The notes beneath the pieces are model-generated. The model was not told the DNA's origin, did no database searches, and saw only the letters and a list, made by a program, of their open reading frames with translations. From NCBI GenBank assembly GCA_025517485.1, contig JAOPKB010000012.1:62001-126000 (forward strand): DNA of 64,000 bases, written 5' to 3'. This DNA is from Natronoglomus mannanivorans (GTDB taxonomy: Archaea; Halobacteriota; Halobacteria; Halobacteriales; Natrialbaceae). Of the stretch, positions 53,000 to 61,396 are shown piece after piece (positions within the stretch are counted from its first letter, which is position 1; the number at the start of each line of letters is the position of its first letter). Both the position numbers and the translations under genes were made by a program.

Positions 53000-53094
53000 C
53001 CCGCACTACACAGTACTGGCGTGAGAGCCGAACTCTCGACACGCGACCACTCGAGAACGGAGAGAGAACCAGAGCGTCGTAGAACCCGGAACAC

Positions 53095-54261
53095 TCACTC
53101 GGACCCGAACCGGGAGCGGTCGAACGGCAGTTCCTCGCTGACGAGATCGGCAGCGTTGCCGATCGCACCGACCGACGAGAGATAGCCCACGCCGACGGTC
53201 GTCTTCAGTGCCTTCGCCGCCCGCCCGGTGAACACGGCGGGCCCGACCTGTGCGACGGCACCGTCGCCGACGCTGACGAGCCAGCCGGGTGACTCGAACT
53301 CGAAGGCCTCGAGCCGCGGGGTGAACACCGTCTCGGGATCGCGGTCGGCGTCGACGATTCGAGAGACGTTCTCCGCGACGGTTCGAGCCTCGCGGACGGC
53401 TGACTGCGCGCTCGCCGGCACTGCCTCACCCGTGGCGTCGACGACCTGGGCGGCGTCACCGAGGGCGAACGTGCGATCGGTCAGTCGAAGATCGCTTCGC
53501 ACCGACGGCCGATCCCCCTCGAGTGCGTCCGAGCCGCGAATCCCGCCGGTCCAGACGAACAGGTCGTAGGGAAGCGCCGTCGAGCCGTCGACCGTCACGT
53601 GGTCCTCGTCGGCCGCCGTCACCGTCGTTTCGGTGCGCACGTCGACGCCGCGTGCTTCGAGCGCGTCGCGGACGGCTCGCTGGAAGTTCGATGGGAAGTG
53701 CGGTGCGACCTGTGAGAACTGCTCGAGCAGCGTCACCGAGGCGTCGATTCCCTCCCCCTCCTCGCGGGCGAGTTCGGCGAGTTCGCCCGCGACCTGCACG
53801 CCGGAGAGGCCGGCGCCGCCGACGACGATCCGGGGTGCCGTCGTCCGCTCGCAGGCCGCCCAGAAGTCGGTTCGGATCTGCTGGGCGTCGTCCAGTCGCT
53901 TCAGCGGTGTCGCGTGTTCGCGAACCCCCTCGAGTCCGTAGTAAGCCGTCTGCGCGCCGAGACAGATCGCGCCGACGTCGTAGGAGAGCGTGCCGTCCGA
54001 GAGGACGACCGTCCGCTCGTCGGTGTCGATCCCCTCGACCCGTGCGACGCGGACGGTCGCCCGCTCGACCGCGTCGGTGAGCGAGACCGTGATCTCGTCG
54101 GCGACCGCCGGGCGTCGAATCACGCGGTGTAACTCGTGCTGGACGAGGTGATTCGGCGACTCGTCGACCAGCGTGATGTCGACGTCCGGCGGGAGATCGC
54201 GCTCGAGAAGCCGTGTGAGAGTCAATCCGGCGTAGCCCGCCCCGAGAACCACGACGTGCAT
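53095..54261 (-). CDS. NAD(P)/FAD-dependent oxidoreductase (NDH-2-like)
   Basis: A 388-residue flavoprotein of the type II NADH dehydrogenase family. MHVVVLGAGYAGLTLTRLLE is the FAD-binding beta-alpha-beta motif, APRIVVGGAGLSGVQVAGEL the NAD(P)-binding motif, and RTFALGDAAQVVDATGEAVP the second FAD motif. It has the two-site glutathione-reductase fold but no redox cysteine pair. It probably feeds electrons from NADH to quinone at the membrane, or acts as a sulfide:quinone-type enzyme. ATG 54261 is the natural start. Confidence 0.9.
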   Translation of the reverse strand: MHVVVLGAGYAGLTLTRLLERDLPPDVDITLVDESPNHLVQHELHRVIRRPAVADEITVSLTDAVERATVRVARVEGIDTDERTVVLSDGTLSYDVGAICLGAQTAYYGLEGVREHATPLKRLDDAQQIRTDFWAACERTTAPRIVVGGAGLSGVQVAGELAELAREEGEGIDASVTLLEQFSQVAPHFPSNFQRAVRDALEARGVDVRTETTVTAADEDHVTVDGSTALPYDLFVWTGGIRGSDALEGDRPSVRSDLRLTDRTFALGDAAQVVDATGEAVPASAQSAVREARTVAENVSRIVDADRDPETVFTPRLEAFEFESPGWLVSVGDGAVAQVGPAVFTGRAAKALKTTVGVGYLSSVGAIGNAADLVSEELPFDRSRFGSE

Positions 54262-54332
54262 GGTTGGGGGTACGAACTCGAGTCCCATAGGTGTGCCTCG
54301 CGTTCGGTTCGCGTTCGAATCGAACTCGAACT

Positions 54333-54450
54333 CGAGATCAAGGCCGAGTGGTTGGGAGTGGTTCTATTCGAGATCGAGGCCGAGTGGTTGGGAGTGGCTC
54401 TACTCGAGATCGAGGCCGAGTGGTTGGGAGTGGCTCTACTCGAGGTCGGG
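54333..54450. repeat. 36-bp tandem repeat, three copies plus partial
   Basis: Units start at 54333, 54369 and 54405, each about CGAGATCGAGGCCGAGTGG followed by TTGGGAGTGGCTCTACT; the first differs at three positions and a partial fourth follows to 54450. It is in the gap between the NDH-2 start and the mevalonate-decarboxylase stop. The unit is 12 codons long. Confidence 0.9.
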
Positions 54451-54518
54451 AGAGCCGAGTGACCGGGCGCTGTGTGCGAAGCCACCGACGCTCAAAAACA
54501 CAGCACAAGAGCTGGCTG

Positions 54519-55505
54519 CTAGAACAGGTGGTCGTCTTCTTCCTCGAGCAGTCGTGCGGGACCGCCGACGCTCCAGGTGGTCGTCGAAACGCCGCAGTCG
54601 GAGATTTCCTCCTCGACGCGCTCGGCATGTTCGTCAGTGGTGTTGACGTAGACGCTCGCGCCGGTGTCGGTCGAGAAGTAGACCGGAATGTCCTCTTCCT
54701 CGCGGAGCTTGCGCACGCGGTTGAAGATCGCGAGGGTCGCGGGCTGCCAGTAGACCCAGCCCGAGGGGCCGGTCATCGTCGTCGCCGCCAGCGAGAGCGA
54801 GTCCTGTTCGGCGAGTTCGAACGTGCGCTCGAAGTCGTCCTCGCGGAGCGCGTCGCGCATCTTCGCGATCTGGCCGTGGATGTGGGCGTTTCGGGCCTGG
54901 AACATGTGGCTGTCGGCGGCCTCCCGGTGGGCATCCTCGGTCTCCTTGTGGTAGGGGACGAGTCCGACGACGATCTTGAGGTTCTCGTGGAGGTCGGTCG
55001 GCACCCGTCGCGACCGACAATCCTCGTCGTTCAGACCGGTGTGAAGCTGGGAGAACGCACCCGTCACCGAGCGAGCGGCTGACGCGGAGCCCACGCGGGC
55101 GATCGTCGAAATCTCCGGGAGCGTGGCGTCGATCTCCGCCGCTTCGGCCAGCGCCCGCGCGGCGGCGGCGAAGCCAGAGGAGGACGAGCCCAGACCGACG
55201 TTCGACGGAAAGCTGTTCTCGCTCTCGATGCGAACCGGGTAGACCGTGTGGGCCGCGTCGGACATTCCGCGGGCCTTCTCGACGACGGCCTCGAGGCGGT
55301 CGAACGCCCGGCCCTCGAGTTCCTCGCCGTCGACGACGTACGTGTCCTCGTCGTAGTCCATCGAGAACTCGACGGTCGTCCGCGTGTGACTCGGCGCCGT
55401 ACAGAGACTGATACTGTCGTGGTAGGGTTGTCGCTCGATATCGTCGCGCATCCCGTGGTATTTGACGAGCCCCTGAATCGGGTGGGCCATGGCCGTCGCT
55501 TTCAT
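54519..55505 (-). CDS. mvaD: Mevalonate-pathway decarboxylase (phosphomevalonate/diphosphomevalonate decarboxylase)
   Basis: A 328-residue GHMP-superfamily enzyme of the archaeal mevalonate pathway. The start MKATAMAHPIQGLVKYHGMR is shared with characterised haloarchaeal decarboxylases that act on mevalonate phosphate. The GHMP loop is NVGLGSSSSGFAAAARALAE (about residues 95-115), the SASAARSVTGAFSQLH segment follows, and the C-terminal half has FSTDTGASVYVNTTDEH. ATG 55505. Haloarchaea use it for the isoprenoid lipid backbone. It is on its own promoter with TATA at 55530. Confidence 0.92.
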   Translation of the reverse strand: MKATAMAHPIQGLVKYHGMRDDIERQPYHDSISLCTAPSHTRTTVEFSMDYDEDTYVVDGEELEGRAFDRLEAVVEKARGMSDAAHTVYPVRIESENSFPSNVGLGSSSSGFAAAARALAEAAEIDATLPEISTIARVGSASAARSVTGAFSQLHTGLNDEDCRSRRVPTDLHENLKIVVGLVPYHKETEDAHREAADSHMFQARNAHIHGQIAKMRDALREDDFERTFELAEQDSLSLAATTMTGPSGWVYWQPATLAIFNRVRKLREEEDIPVYFSTDTGASVYVNTTDEHAERVEEEISDCGVSTTTWSVGGPARLLEEEDDHLF

Positions 55506-55529
55506 AGCCCCACTGGTGAGTGACGACCG

Positions 55530-55537
55530 CTTAAAGG
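55530..55537 (-). promoter_or_regulatory. TATA box of the mevalonate decarboxylase gene
   Basis: CCTTTAAG on the minus strand is centred about 28 nt before the ATG at 55505. Confidence 0.45.
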
Positions 55538-55598
55538 TCACGGCTTGTAGCACGAGACCCGCTCTCGCTCAGCGCCCCTTCCGTGAGTTCAGAACGGC

Positions 55599-56420
55599 TC
55601 AGTGAAACGCCGTCTCCAGGGACTCGCGCCACTCCTGGGCCGCGTCCGCGCGCTCCTCGAGCGACTCGAGGTCCGCTTCGAGCGCTTCCAGCGTCTCGTC
55701 GACGTCGGCTTCGACGGTCTCGATCCGTTCGTCGACGTCCGCCTCGTAGGCGTCGATGTGTGAGCGAAACGCTGTCAGTCTGGCATCGAGCGTGTGCTCG
55801 AGCGACTCGATTCGCGCCTCGAGGTCCGCGGTCGCCTCCTCGAGTTGCGTCTCCAGACCGTCGAGTCCGGCCCCGATCTCGGCGACCGAGTCCTCGACGG
55901 AGTCGCGAGCGGCGGTGAACTCAGCCCGGAGGTCGTCGGTCTCGGCCTCGAGAGCCGACAGACGGTCGTCGAGGCCGTCGACGGTCGACTCGAGGTCGTC
56001 GAGTCGGGCAGCGAGTTCCGAATCGGTCGTTTCGAGCCGATCGATGTCGTTCTCGAGTTCGTCGGTGTCGCCGTCGAGAGTCTCGACTGTCGACTCCAGT
56101 CGGTCGATCTCGTCGGTCGCGGACTCGAGTTCGGTCTGGACGTCCGCGAGAACGGTCTCCGCCGTCCCCTCCTCGTCCAGAAACGCCTCGAGCGCGTCGG
56201 TGTACGCCGACAGCGAGTCGACGGTCGACTGGAGTCGCTCGATCCGAACCTCGTTGCTAGTCGACGTGTCGATGTCCAGCGCGCGCCGCAGTGCGGTCTT
56301 GCGTGCGCCTCCCTGATCGTCTTTCAGTTCGGTGAGCAGTTCGTCGACCAGATCGTCGTCGAACTCCGTGGACCGATCGTCCGATACCGTCGCCGTGATG
56401 GTGTCGTTTCGCGTTGTCAT
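55599..56420 (-). CDS. Long coiled-coil protein
   Basis: A 273-residue protein from ATG 56420 (MTTRNDTITATVSDDRSTEF). Residues 20-65 form a small helical head (DDDLVDELLTELKDDQGGAR), and residues 70-265 are an uninterrupted coiled coil rich in Glu, Asp and Leu (VDSLSAYTDALEAFLDEEGT, then LESTVETLDGDTDELENDID). It contains no ATPase head or hinge, so it is not an SMC protein. Its role is unknown; structural or cell-envelope-associated scaffolds are possible. The start follows an AT-rich upstream region. Confidence 0.85.
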   Translation of the reverse strand: MTTRNDTITATVSDDRSTEFDDDLVDELLTELKDDQGGARKTALRRALDIDTSTSNEVRIERLQSTVDSLSAYTDALEAFLDEEGTAETVLADVQTELESATDEIDRLESTVETLDGDTDELENDIDRLETTDSELAARLDDLESTVDGLDDRLSALEAETDDLRAEFTAARDSVEDSVAEIGAGLDGLETQLEEATADLEARIESLEHTLDARLTAFRSHIDAYEADVDERIETVEADVDETLEALEADLESLEERADAAQEWRESLETAFH

Positions 56421-56726
56421 TGCCAGATCCTCCGTCCAGCGTCGTGTGGGAACGTCGGCGTCGATCGCCCCCGACCGACACACACACCGGACTGTGACTC
56501 CCCCTCAAGAGCCTTTCATCACAATTGATTTAATAGATAATAAAACTACCTCATAGAAATAAACGTACAGGGAGGCCGATAGCGGTTACAAAATCGTGTC
56601 GTGGAGTTACGGGTCGGATCGCGTCACAGTCCCGAGAGCGACCGAACTCGATGTCGGAACTCGAGAAGCCGTCGATCGGTGTTCGAACCGAACTGCTGAA
56701 ATGCTCTCTCTCGAAAGCACGGGACA
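56421..56726. other. 306-nt divergent region, AT-rich centre
   Basis: No gene is visible. A strongly AT-rich stretch (56518-56565, with ATTGATTTAATAGATAATAA) is the only such block nearby and is probably the promoter region of the coiled-coil gene and, further on, of the endonuclease III gene. No clear inverted repeat was found. Confidence 0.5.
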
Positions 56727-57410
56727 ATGGGAACCCCGCTCGAGACACGCGAGGAACAGGCCGTCGAGATCGTCGATCGACTCGAGGAGGCGTATCCGGA
56801 CTCGACGATCTCGCTTCGCTACTCGAATCGCCTCGAGCTGTTGATCGCCGTGATCCTCTCGGCACAGTGTACCGACGAGCGCGTCAATCAGGAGACGAAG
56901 GCGCTGTTCGAGACCTACGACGGGCCGGAAGCGTACGCCAACGCCCCACAAGAAGAACTCGCTGAGGCGCTGAGTTCGATCACCTACTACAACAACAAGG
57001 CGAAGTACATTCGCAACGCGTGTGCGACGATCGCCGAAGAACACGACGGCGAAGTGCCGGACACGATGGACGAACTGATCGAGTTGCCGGGCGTCGGCCG
57101 GAAGACGGCGAACGTCGTCCTCCAGCACGGCCACGACGTCGTCGAGGGGATCGTCGTCGACACGCACGTTCAACGGCTCTCGCGACGGCTCGGGCTCACC
57201 GAAGAGGAGTATCCGGAGCGGATCGAGGAGGATCTCATGCCGATCGTTCCCGAGGGCTACTGGCAACAGTTCACTCACCTCTGTATCGACCACGGACGAG
57301 CGACCTGCACCGCCCGAAACCCGGATTGTGACGACTGCGTCCTCGCGGATATCTGTCCCTCCGAGCGCGGTGATAGCGAGATCGATCTGGCGTCCGGCGA
57401 TCCCTGGTAA
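56727..57410 (+). CDS. nth: Endonuclease III (Nth) DNA glycosylase/AP lyase
   Basis: A 227-residue bifunctional base-excision repair enzyme. The helix-hairpin-helix ELPGVGRKTANVVLQHG carries the catalytic Lys, and VDTHVQRLSRRLGL the catalytic Asp. The C-terminal 4Fe-4S cluster has four cysteines in the CTARNPDCDDCVLADICPS pattern. Length and order match archaeal endonuclease III. It begins MGTPLETREEQAVEIVDRLE. It is transcribed divergently from the coiled-coil gene. Confidence 0.97.
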   Translation: MGTPLETREEQAVEIVDRLEEAYPDSTISLRYSNRLELLIAVILSAQCTDERVNQETKALFETYDGPEAYANAPQEELAEALSSITYYNNKAKYIRNACATIAEEHDGEVPDTMDELIELPGVGRKTANVVLQHGHDVVEGIVVDTHVQRLSRRLGLTEEEYPERIEEDLMPIVPEGYWQQFTHLCIDHGRATCTARNPDCDDCVLADICPSERGDSEIDLASGDPW

Positions 57411-57512
57411 CTGGCGGTTTCAGCGACGCTCGAGCGCGTTCGTCCCACTCGCCGTCCGTCGCAAGCCCAAGTCCTTTTCCCGAGACTGCGGTAGGCTCCG
57501 TCAGTGGTGAGT

Positions 57513-57755
57513 ATGTCTGATAATACCGAGACCGAACACGGCCGTGACGTCGAACTCGCCAAAGAGAAGACGGAAACCGACGACGAGGACGTCGACGAAG
57601 AGGAACTCACCGAAGAGGAGATGGAGGCCCGACGCGAGCAGGACGAACAAGCGGCTCGACAGGACATCGAACACCAGTCCGACGAGCGAGAGAACGACGC
57701 TCTCGAGAACGTGAATCCGGACAATCACCGGGACGAAGAGCCGTACAACAGCTAG
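57513..57755 (+). CDS. Small acidic, charged helical protein
   Basis: An 80-residue hydrophilic protein, MSDNTETEHGRDVELAKEKT, consisting of Glu/Asp-rich segments and basic residues, predicted helical or disordered (EEMEARREQDEQAARQDIEH). No domain is recognised. It follows endonuclease III by about 100 nt on the same strand and is convergent with the next gene (6 nt apart). ATG 57513 preferred. Function unknown. Confidence 0.65.
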   Translation: MSDNTETEHGRDVELAKEKTETDDEDVDEEELTEEEMEARREQDEQAARQDIEHQSDERENDALENVNPDNHRDEEPYNS

Positions 57756-57761
57756 CTCCGA

Positions 57762-58247
57762 TCACCAGAAGACGGAGTACCGGAGGACGTACCGGACCAT
57801 CCCGAGAATCCAGGCGAGGATCCAGAAGAACACGTAGCCGAAGACGCCAACGCGAAGCCGACGACGCCACCCGCTCATGTTTTCGTGGAGGTCGTCGAGC
57901 GCGACGTCCTGATCGGGATTGGCGTACAGATCGTGAGCGCGCTTGACCTGCAGGATTCGAACGATGCCGGTGAGTCCGACCACGAGCATCGCGTACGCCT
58001 GCAGTCCGAAGAAGGCGTGGACCGCCAACAGGCCGCCGATCTGGTCCATCGTTCGCGGGATCATCCAGACGACCACCGGAATCGTGTTGAGCGCCAACCC
58101 GACGACGATGAACTTGAGGTGATAGACGAGCACCCCCCAGGTGACGACCTCGGTGTCGATCATGATCCAAGCGCCGTAGAGATAGAACGGAAAACTTGCA
58201 GTGACGAGCACTGCGATCACCGTCGCAATCGTCAGATCCGACACCAT
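57762..58247 (-). CDS. Four-helix membrane protein of the cytochrome bc cluster (DUF7321-like)
   Basis: A 161-residue membrane protein from ATG 58247 (MVSDLTIATVIAVLVTASFP). Hydrophobic helices include VIAVLVTASFPFYLYGAWIM, HLKFIVVGLALNTIPVVVWM, residues 75-99 (LLAVHAFFGLQAYAMLVVGL), and a C-terminal helix VFGYVFFWILAWILGMVRYV. It is the divergent first gene of the respiratory cluster and resembles the haloarchaeal DUF7321 family found beside cytochrome b. Several His and Tyr residues suggest quinone or heme contacts, but function is unknown. Confidence 0.8.
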   Translation of the reverse strand: MVSDLTIATVIAVLVTASFPFYLYGAWIMIDTEVVTWGVLVYHLKFIVVGLALNTIPVVVWMIPRTMDQIGGLLAVHAFFGLQAYAMLVVGLTGIVRILQVKRAHDLYANPDQDVALDDLHENMSGWRRRLRVGVFGYVFFWILAWILGMVRYVLRYSVFW

Positions 58248-58449
58248 ACTCGAGTCGACCTCTGGGTGGCCGACGAATAAACCAACCGAAACCGCGCATC
58301 CGGGGTAACTCGGCGTCAATCTCACTGTCACTGGAAGCCGCCGTCCGATGTCGTCTCACGATCGACCTCGCGTTCGACACCGATCGTCGGTCGAGGAGAT
58401 CCGGTCGGGTCGAAAAGTGTTTTCAGCATCCACCCCCAAGTCTCCGACA

Positions 58450-59379
58450 ATGGCTGATCCCGACCCTCGAGAGCCCGGCGCGTCCGACGACAGCCGGACC
58501 ACCGATTCCGGCCATCCGTACACGGATGGGGGCGCTGCGACCGACGGTTCGGATGAGGAGCGATCGGCGGGTCCGGACGGGGGCGGGAACGGGGACGAGG
58601 ACGGAAATCTCACAGAAGACGAACTCCGCCGACAGGTCGAAGAACGCTACGACTTCGACAACTTCGGCCCGGAGGACATGGCCGAGATGTCCCCCGAGGA
58701 GTGGGACGTCGCCTTCGACGCCGACACCTGGATCACCGGCGACGAACTGCTCGAGCGCGTCGAGGCGGAACTGAAGACGCGGATCGCCGACCGCGACGTC
58801 TTCGCCGTCCTCGAGTACGCCGAGGTGGACGGCCAGCGGTCGTTGGTCGCCTACTCCGATACGGATTACGCGGTCGTCTATCCCGACGGAGCCGTCGAGG
58901 GGCGAGGGACGGTCGTCAGGGACATCAAACCGACGGTCGCACTGTGTTCGATGGACGACTACGAGGTCGCGGAGCCACCCGAACGCTGGCAGTTGCCCGA
59001 TCCGGAGGAGGTGCCGGAGTCGGGGAGCGAGCTCGGTAACTGGATGCTACAGCTGTTGGCCGGAACGCAGTTGCTGGTCGGACTCGGGGCGCTCGTCGTC
59101 TGGCCGATCGTCGGTGCACGCGACAACCTGATCCTGCTGGCTGCCGGTCTCGGATTCGTCTTCATCGGACTCGTCCTCTTTACGATGGTCGCCAACGCCC
59201 GGCTCTCGGAGAAGTTCCGCGTCGAAGAGTACCGCCAGCGGTTGCGCTCGATCGGGACGGCCTCCGACGAGCGACCGGAGTTCCTCCCGATCGACGACGA
59301 GGCGTTCGAGACCGCAGCCGAACGCCCATCGATCGGAGACGAATCACGACCGATCGATAATGACACTCACGGTCCCTAA
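58450..59379 (+). CDS. DUF7319-like protein of the cytochrome bc cluster
   Basis: A 309-residue protein from ATG 58450 (MADPDPREPGASDDSRTTDS). The first 70 residues are an acidic disordered tail, then a soluble domain (EDMAEMSPEEWDVAFDADTW, then EYAEVDGQRSLVAYSDTDYA), and finally two C-terminal membrane helices (LQLLAGTQLLVGLGALVVWP and NLILLAAGLGFVFIGLVLFT). It resembles the conserved haloarchaeal family encoded beside halocyanin and Rieske genes. It precedes halocyanin by 57 nt, so its mRNA may continue into the operon. Confidence 0.8.
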   Translation: MADPDPREPGASDDSRTTDSGHPYTDGGAATDGSDEERSAGPDGGGNGDEDGNLTEDELRRQVEERYDFDNFGPEDMAEMSPEEWDVAFDADTWITGDELLERVEAELKTRIADRDVFAVLEYAEVDGQRSLVAYSDTDYAVVYPDGAVEGRGTVVRDIKPTVALCSMDDYEVAEPPERWQLPDPEEVPESGSELGNWMLQLLAGTQLLVGLGALVVWPIVGARDNLILLAAGLGFVFIGLVLFTMVANARLSEKFRVEEYRQRLRSIGTASDERPEFLPIDDEAFETAAERPSIGDESRPIDNDTHGP

Positions 59380-59404
59380 ACCGTTGTCCGGCGGCATCGG
59401 TGGG

Positions 59405-59410
59405 TTTAAG
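59405..59410 (+). promoter_or_regulatory. TATA box of the halocyanin-petABD operon
   Basis: TTTAAG lies about 30 nt before the halocyanin ATG at 59437, preceded by a G-rich BRE-like GGTGGG. A leaderless transcript starting near 59435 is predicted. Confidence 0.5.
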
Positions 59411-59436
59411 CAAACCCGTTCCCGAGTCCAGCATGT

Positions 59437-60111
59437 ATGAACAGGCGGGATTTTATGGTAGCGGCCAGCGGTGTGTCCGGGGCAGCCGCAGTCGCGACTG
59501 CGACGATACCCGTCGGCGCTCAGGAAGACGACGGTGCCGACGACCCCGATGACGACACCGCCGAGGAAAACGGAAACGGCAACGGTAACGGTGGTGCCGA
59601 CGAGGAGAACGGGGCCGAAAACGGCGACGAAGACGCCGAGAATGGAAACGGCGCCGCCAACGGTGGCGGCGGAACCGAAACCGTCGCTGTCGGCGACAAC
59701 TACTACGAACCGGAAGACCTCACGATCGAACCCGGAACGACCGTCGAGTGGGTCTGGGAAGGCAGCGCCCAGCACAACATCAATCCCACGGAACAGCCAG
59801 ACGGTGCGGACTGGGAAGGCCACGTCGAATTGCAAGACAGTGGCGAGTACGAACACACCTTCGACGTCGAAGGTGACTACGCGTACACCTGTGATCCCCA
59901 CCCGGGGATGGACGGCACGATTTCGGTCACCGAGGACGCGGACGCAGTCGCCGCCGAAGCGGACGTCGACATCCACGATATCGGCGTTCCGATCCAGAAA
60001 CACTTCGTCGGGATCGCGACGTTCCTCGCTATCTTCGTCTCGTTGGTCTTCACGTTCTACCTGCTGAAGTACGGCGAATCGGCACATTCGAGTAGCCCAG
60101 GGAGGAAATAA
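59437..60111 (+). CDS. hcp: Halocyanin-type blue copper protein with C-terminal membrane anchor
   Basis: A 224-residue Tat-exported blue copper protein. MNRRDFMVAASGVSGAAAVA is the Tat signal, an Asp/Glu/Asn/Gly linker follows, and the cupredoxin domain carries the ligands His113 (AQHNI), Cys152, His155 and Met158 (CDPHPGMDG). A final helix, VGIATFLAIFVSLVFTFYLL near residue 195, anchors it, unlike soluble or lipid-anchored halocyanins. It takes the place of cytochrome c as electron carrier from the Rieske/cyt b complex to the oxidase. First gene of the operon with petABD; 6 nt from the next start. Confidence 0.92.
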   Translation: MNRRDFMVAASGVSGAAAVATATIPVGAQEDDGADDPDDDTAEENGNGNGNGGADEENGAENGDEDAENGNGAANGGGGTETVAVGDNYYEPEDLTIEPGTTVEWVWEGSAQHNINPTEQPDGADWEGHVELQDSGEYEHTFDVEGDYAYTCDPHPGMDGTISVTEDADAVAAEADVDIHDIGVPIQKHFVGIATFLAIFVSLVFTFYLLKYGESAHSSSPGRK

Positions 60112-60117
60112 CCACCA

Positions 60118-60522
60118 ATGTCATCGTCAGGAAGTACCTACGGCGATATTCACCGTTACGAACCGCCTCGAGAGAGTACTGCTGCAGCGATCGCGATCGT
60201 CCTGTTGACGTTCGTCCAGATCATTTTCGTCGCGCTGTTCGTCTACGGGCTGGCCGAACGATGGGCGGTCGCGGGACAGGACACCGGTGTCGGGAACATG
60301 ATACTCGGATTCCTGTTGTCGGCGATCTTCATCAACCTCGGCTTCATCCTTCTGCTCTATCGGAAGGAGTTCCTCCCGGACGTGATGATCGTCAAGAAAC
60401 GCCGACGCAAGTGGGAGGACCTCTACGTCCGCGAGGAAGACGTGGACGGGACGTCGCTCGCTGACGAAACCGGTGCCTGGGACACTGTCAAACGTGCAAT
60501 CTATCCATATTACAAACGATAA
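60118..60522 (+). CDS. Two-helix membrane protein of the bc cluster (DUF7318-like)
   Basis: A 134-residue protein, MSSSGSTYGDIHRYEPPRES, with two helices (residues 21-44, AAAIAIVLLTFVQIIFVALF; residues 61-80, MILGFLLSAIFINLGFILLL) and a basic C-terminal soluble tail (KRRRKWEDLYVREEDVDG). It lies between halocyanin and the Rieske gene, 6 and 2 nt from each. It is a candidate small subunit of the complex; family resembles DUF7318. Function unknown. Confidence 0.85.
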   Translation: MSSSGSTYGDIHRYEPPRESTAAAIAIVLLTFVQIIFVALFVYGLAERWAVAGQDTGVGNMILGFLLSAIFINLGFILLLYRKEFLPDVMIVKKRRRKWEDLYVREEDVDGTSLADETGAWDTVKRAIYPYYKR

Positions 60523-60524
60523 CA

Positions 60525-61391
60525 ATGGCAAACGACGATAACTATCCAGTCGAATCCGACCGCCGTCGCTTCGTCAAAGGGGTCGTTGGTGGGGCAGCAC
60601 TCTCCGGTCTGTTGACCGTCGGTGCTGTCAGTGTGACACTCACGACGACTCCCTCTGGTGGTGGCGGTGGGACGATGGACTACCGTGGCGCAGCGAGGGA
60701 ACTCGGACCGGCTCCGCGAGGGCTTCCACAGATCCCGATCGAAATCGACGACGACGGCTACGTGCAGGGGATGTGGCCCGAACCCGAGACGGTCGAAGAA
60801 GGTGGCGTCGAGTTCGAAGTCTCACAGACCGAGTTCGAGGTCGACGGCGAGACAGTCACCTACTCCACCGAGTGGTTCCAGTACTGCGGCCTGCAGACGT
60901 TCGATGGCATTCGACCCGACGCCGATCAGGATGCATACCTCCGCTACGACGAGGCCGTTCCCACGAACGACTATCCGTGGATGGAAAATATCAGTCCCGG
61001 TAGTCAGATTCACGTCGACGATTTCGAGGACTACGAAGACTGGGGCAACGACGTCGGTGACGCCGGAATCGGTCAGCCCGCGACGGCGACCTGGCGATCA
61101 CAGGACGTCCCACCGGAACAAAAAATCCCGGTATTACTCATCCGAAGCGAAGAGATCGAAGCGATGGCCGAAGAGGACGAGTGGATCGCCCAGACGTGTC
61201 CGGAAGGGTTCGTCGCGTTCATCAACAAGTGTACACACTTCTGTTGTGTCCCAGGATACAAGCGACTGGGCGAATCGGCCAACTACGACGCCGAGAACAA
61301 GATCTACTGTAACTGCCACCAGTCGGTCTACAACCCGTTCAACATCATCGAAGAGCGCTTCGTCTCACTACCACGACCGGAGGACGACTGA
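60525..61391 (+). CDS. petA: Rieske iron-sulfur protein
   Basis: A 288-residue Rieske subunit of the cytochrome bc complex. The N terminus has a Tat-like signal (DRRRFVKGVVGGAALSGLLT). The 2Fe-2S site has box 1 CTHFCC (Cys236, His238) and box 2 CNCHQS (Cys262, His265), with the inner cysteines forming the disulfide. Between them lies a 20-residue spacer as in the family. It moves electrons from quinol to halocyanin. It follows the DUF7318-like gene by 2 nt and precedes cytochrome b by 5 nt. Confidence 0.95.
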   Translation: MANDDNYPVESDRRRFVKGVVGGAALSGLLTVGAVSVTLTTTPSGGGGGTMDYRGAARELGPAPRGLPQIPIEIDDDGYVQGMWPEPETVEEGGVEFEVSQTEFEVDGETVTYSTEWFQYCGLQTFDGIRPDADQDAYLRYDEAVPTNDYPWMENISPGSQIHVDDFEDYEDWGNDVGDAGIGQPATATWRSQDVPPEQKIPVLLIRSEEIEAMAEEDEWIAQTCPEGFVAFINKCTHFCCVPGYKRLGESANYDAENKIYCNCHQSVYNPFNIIEERFVSLPRPEDD

Positions 61392-61396
61392 TACCG

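Noticed and set aside
54136..54462. Plus-strand open frame containing the EIEAEWLGVALL repeat
   Set aside because: It overlaps the start of the NDH-2 gene on the other strand and consists largely of the 36-bp tandem repeat; no start signal or family support.
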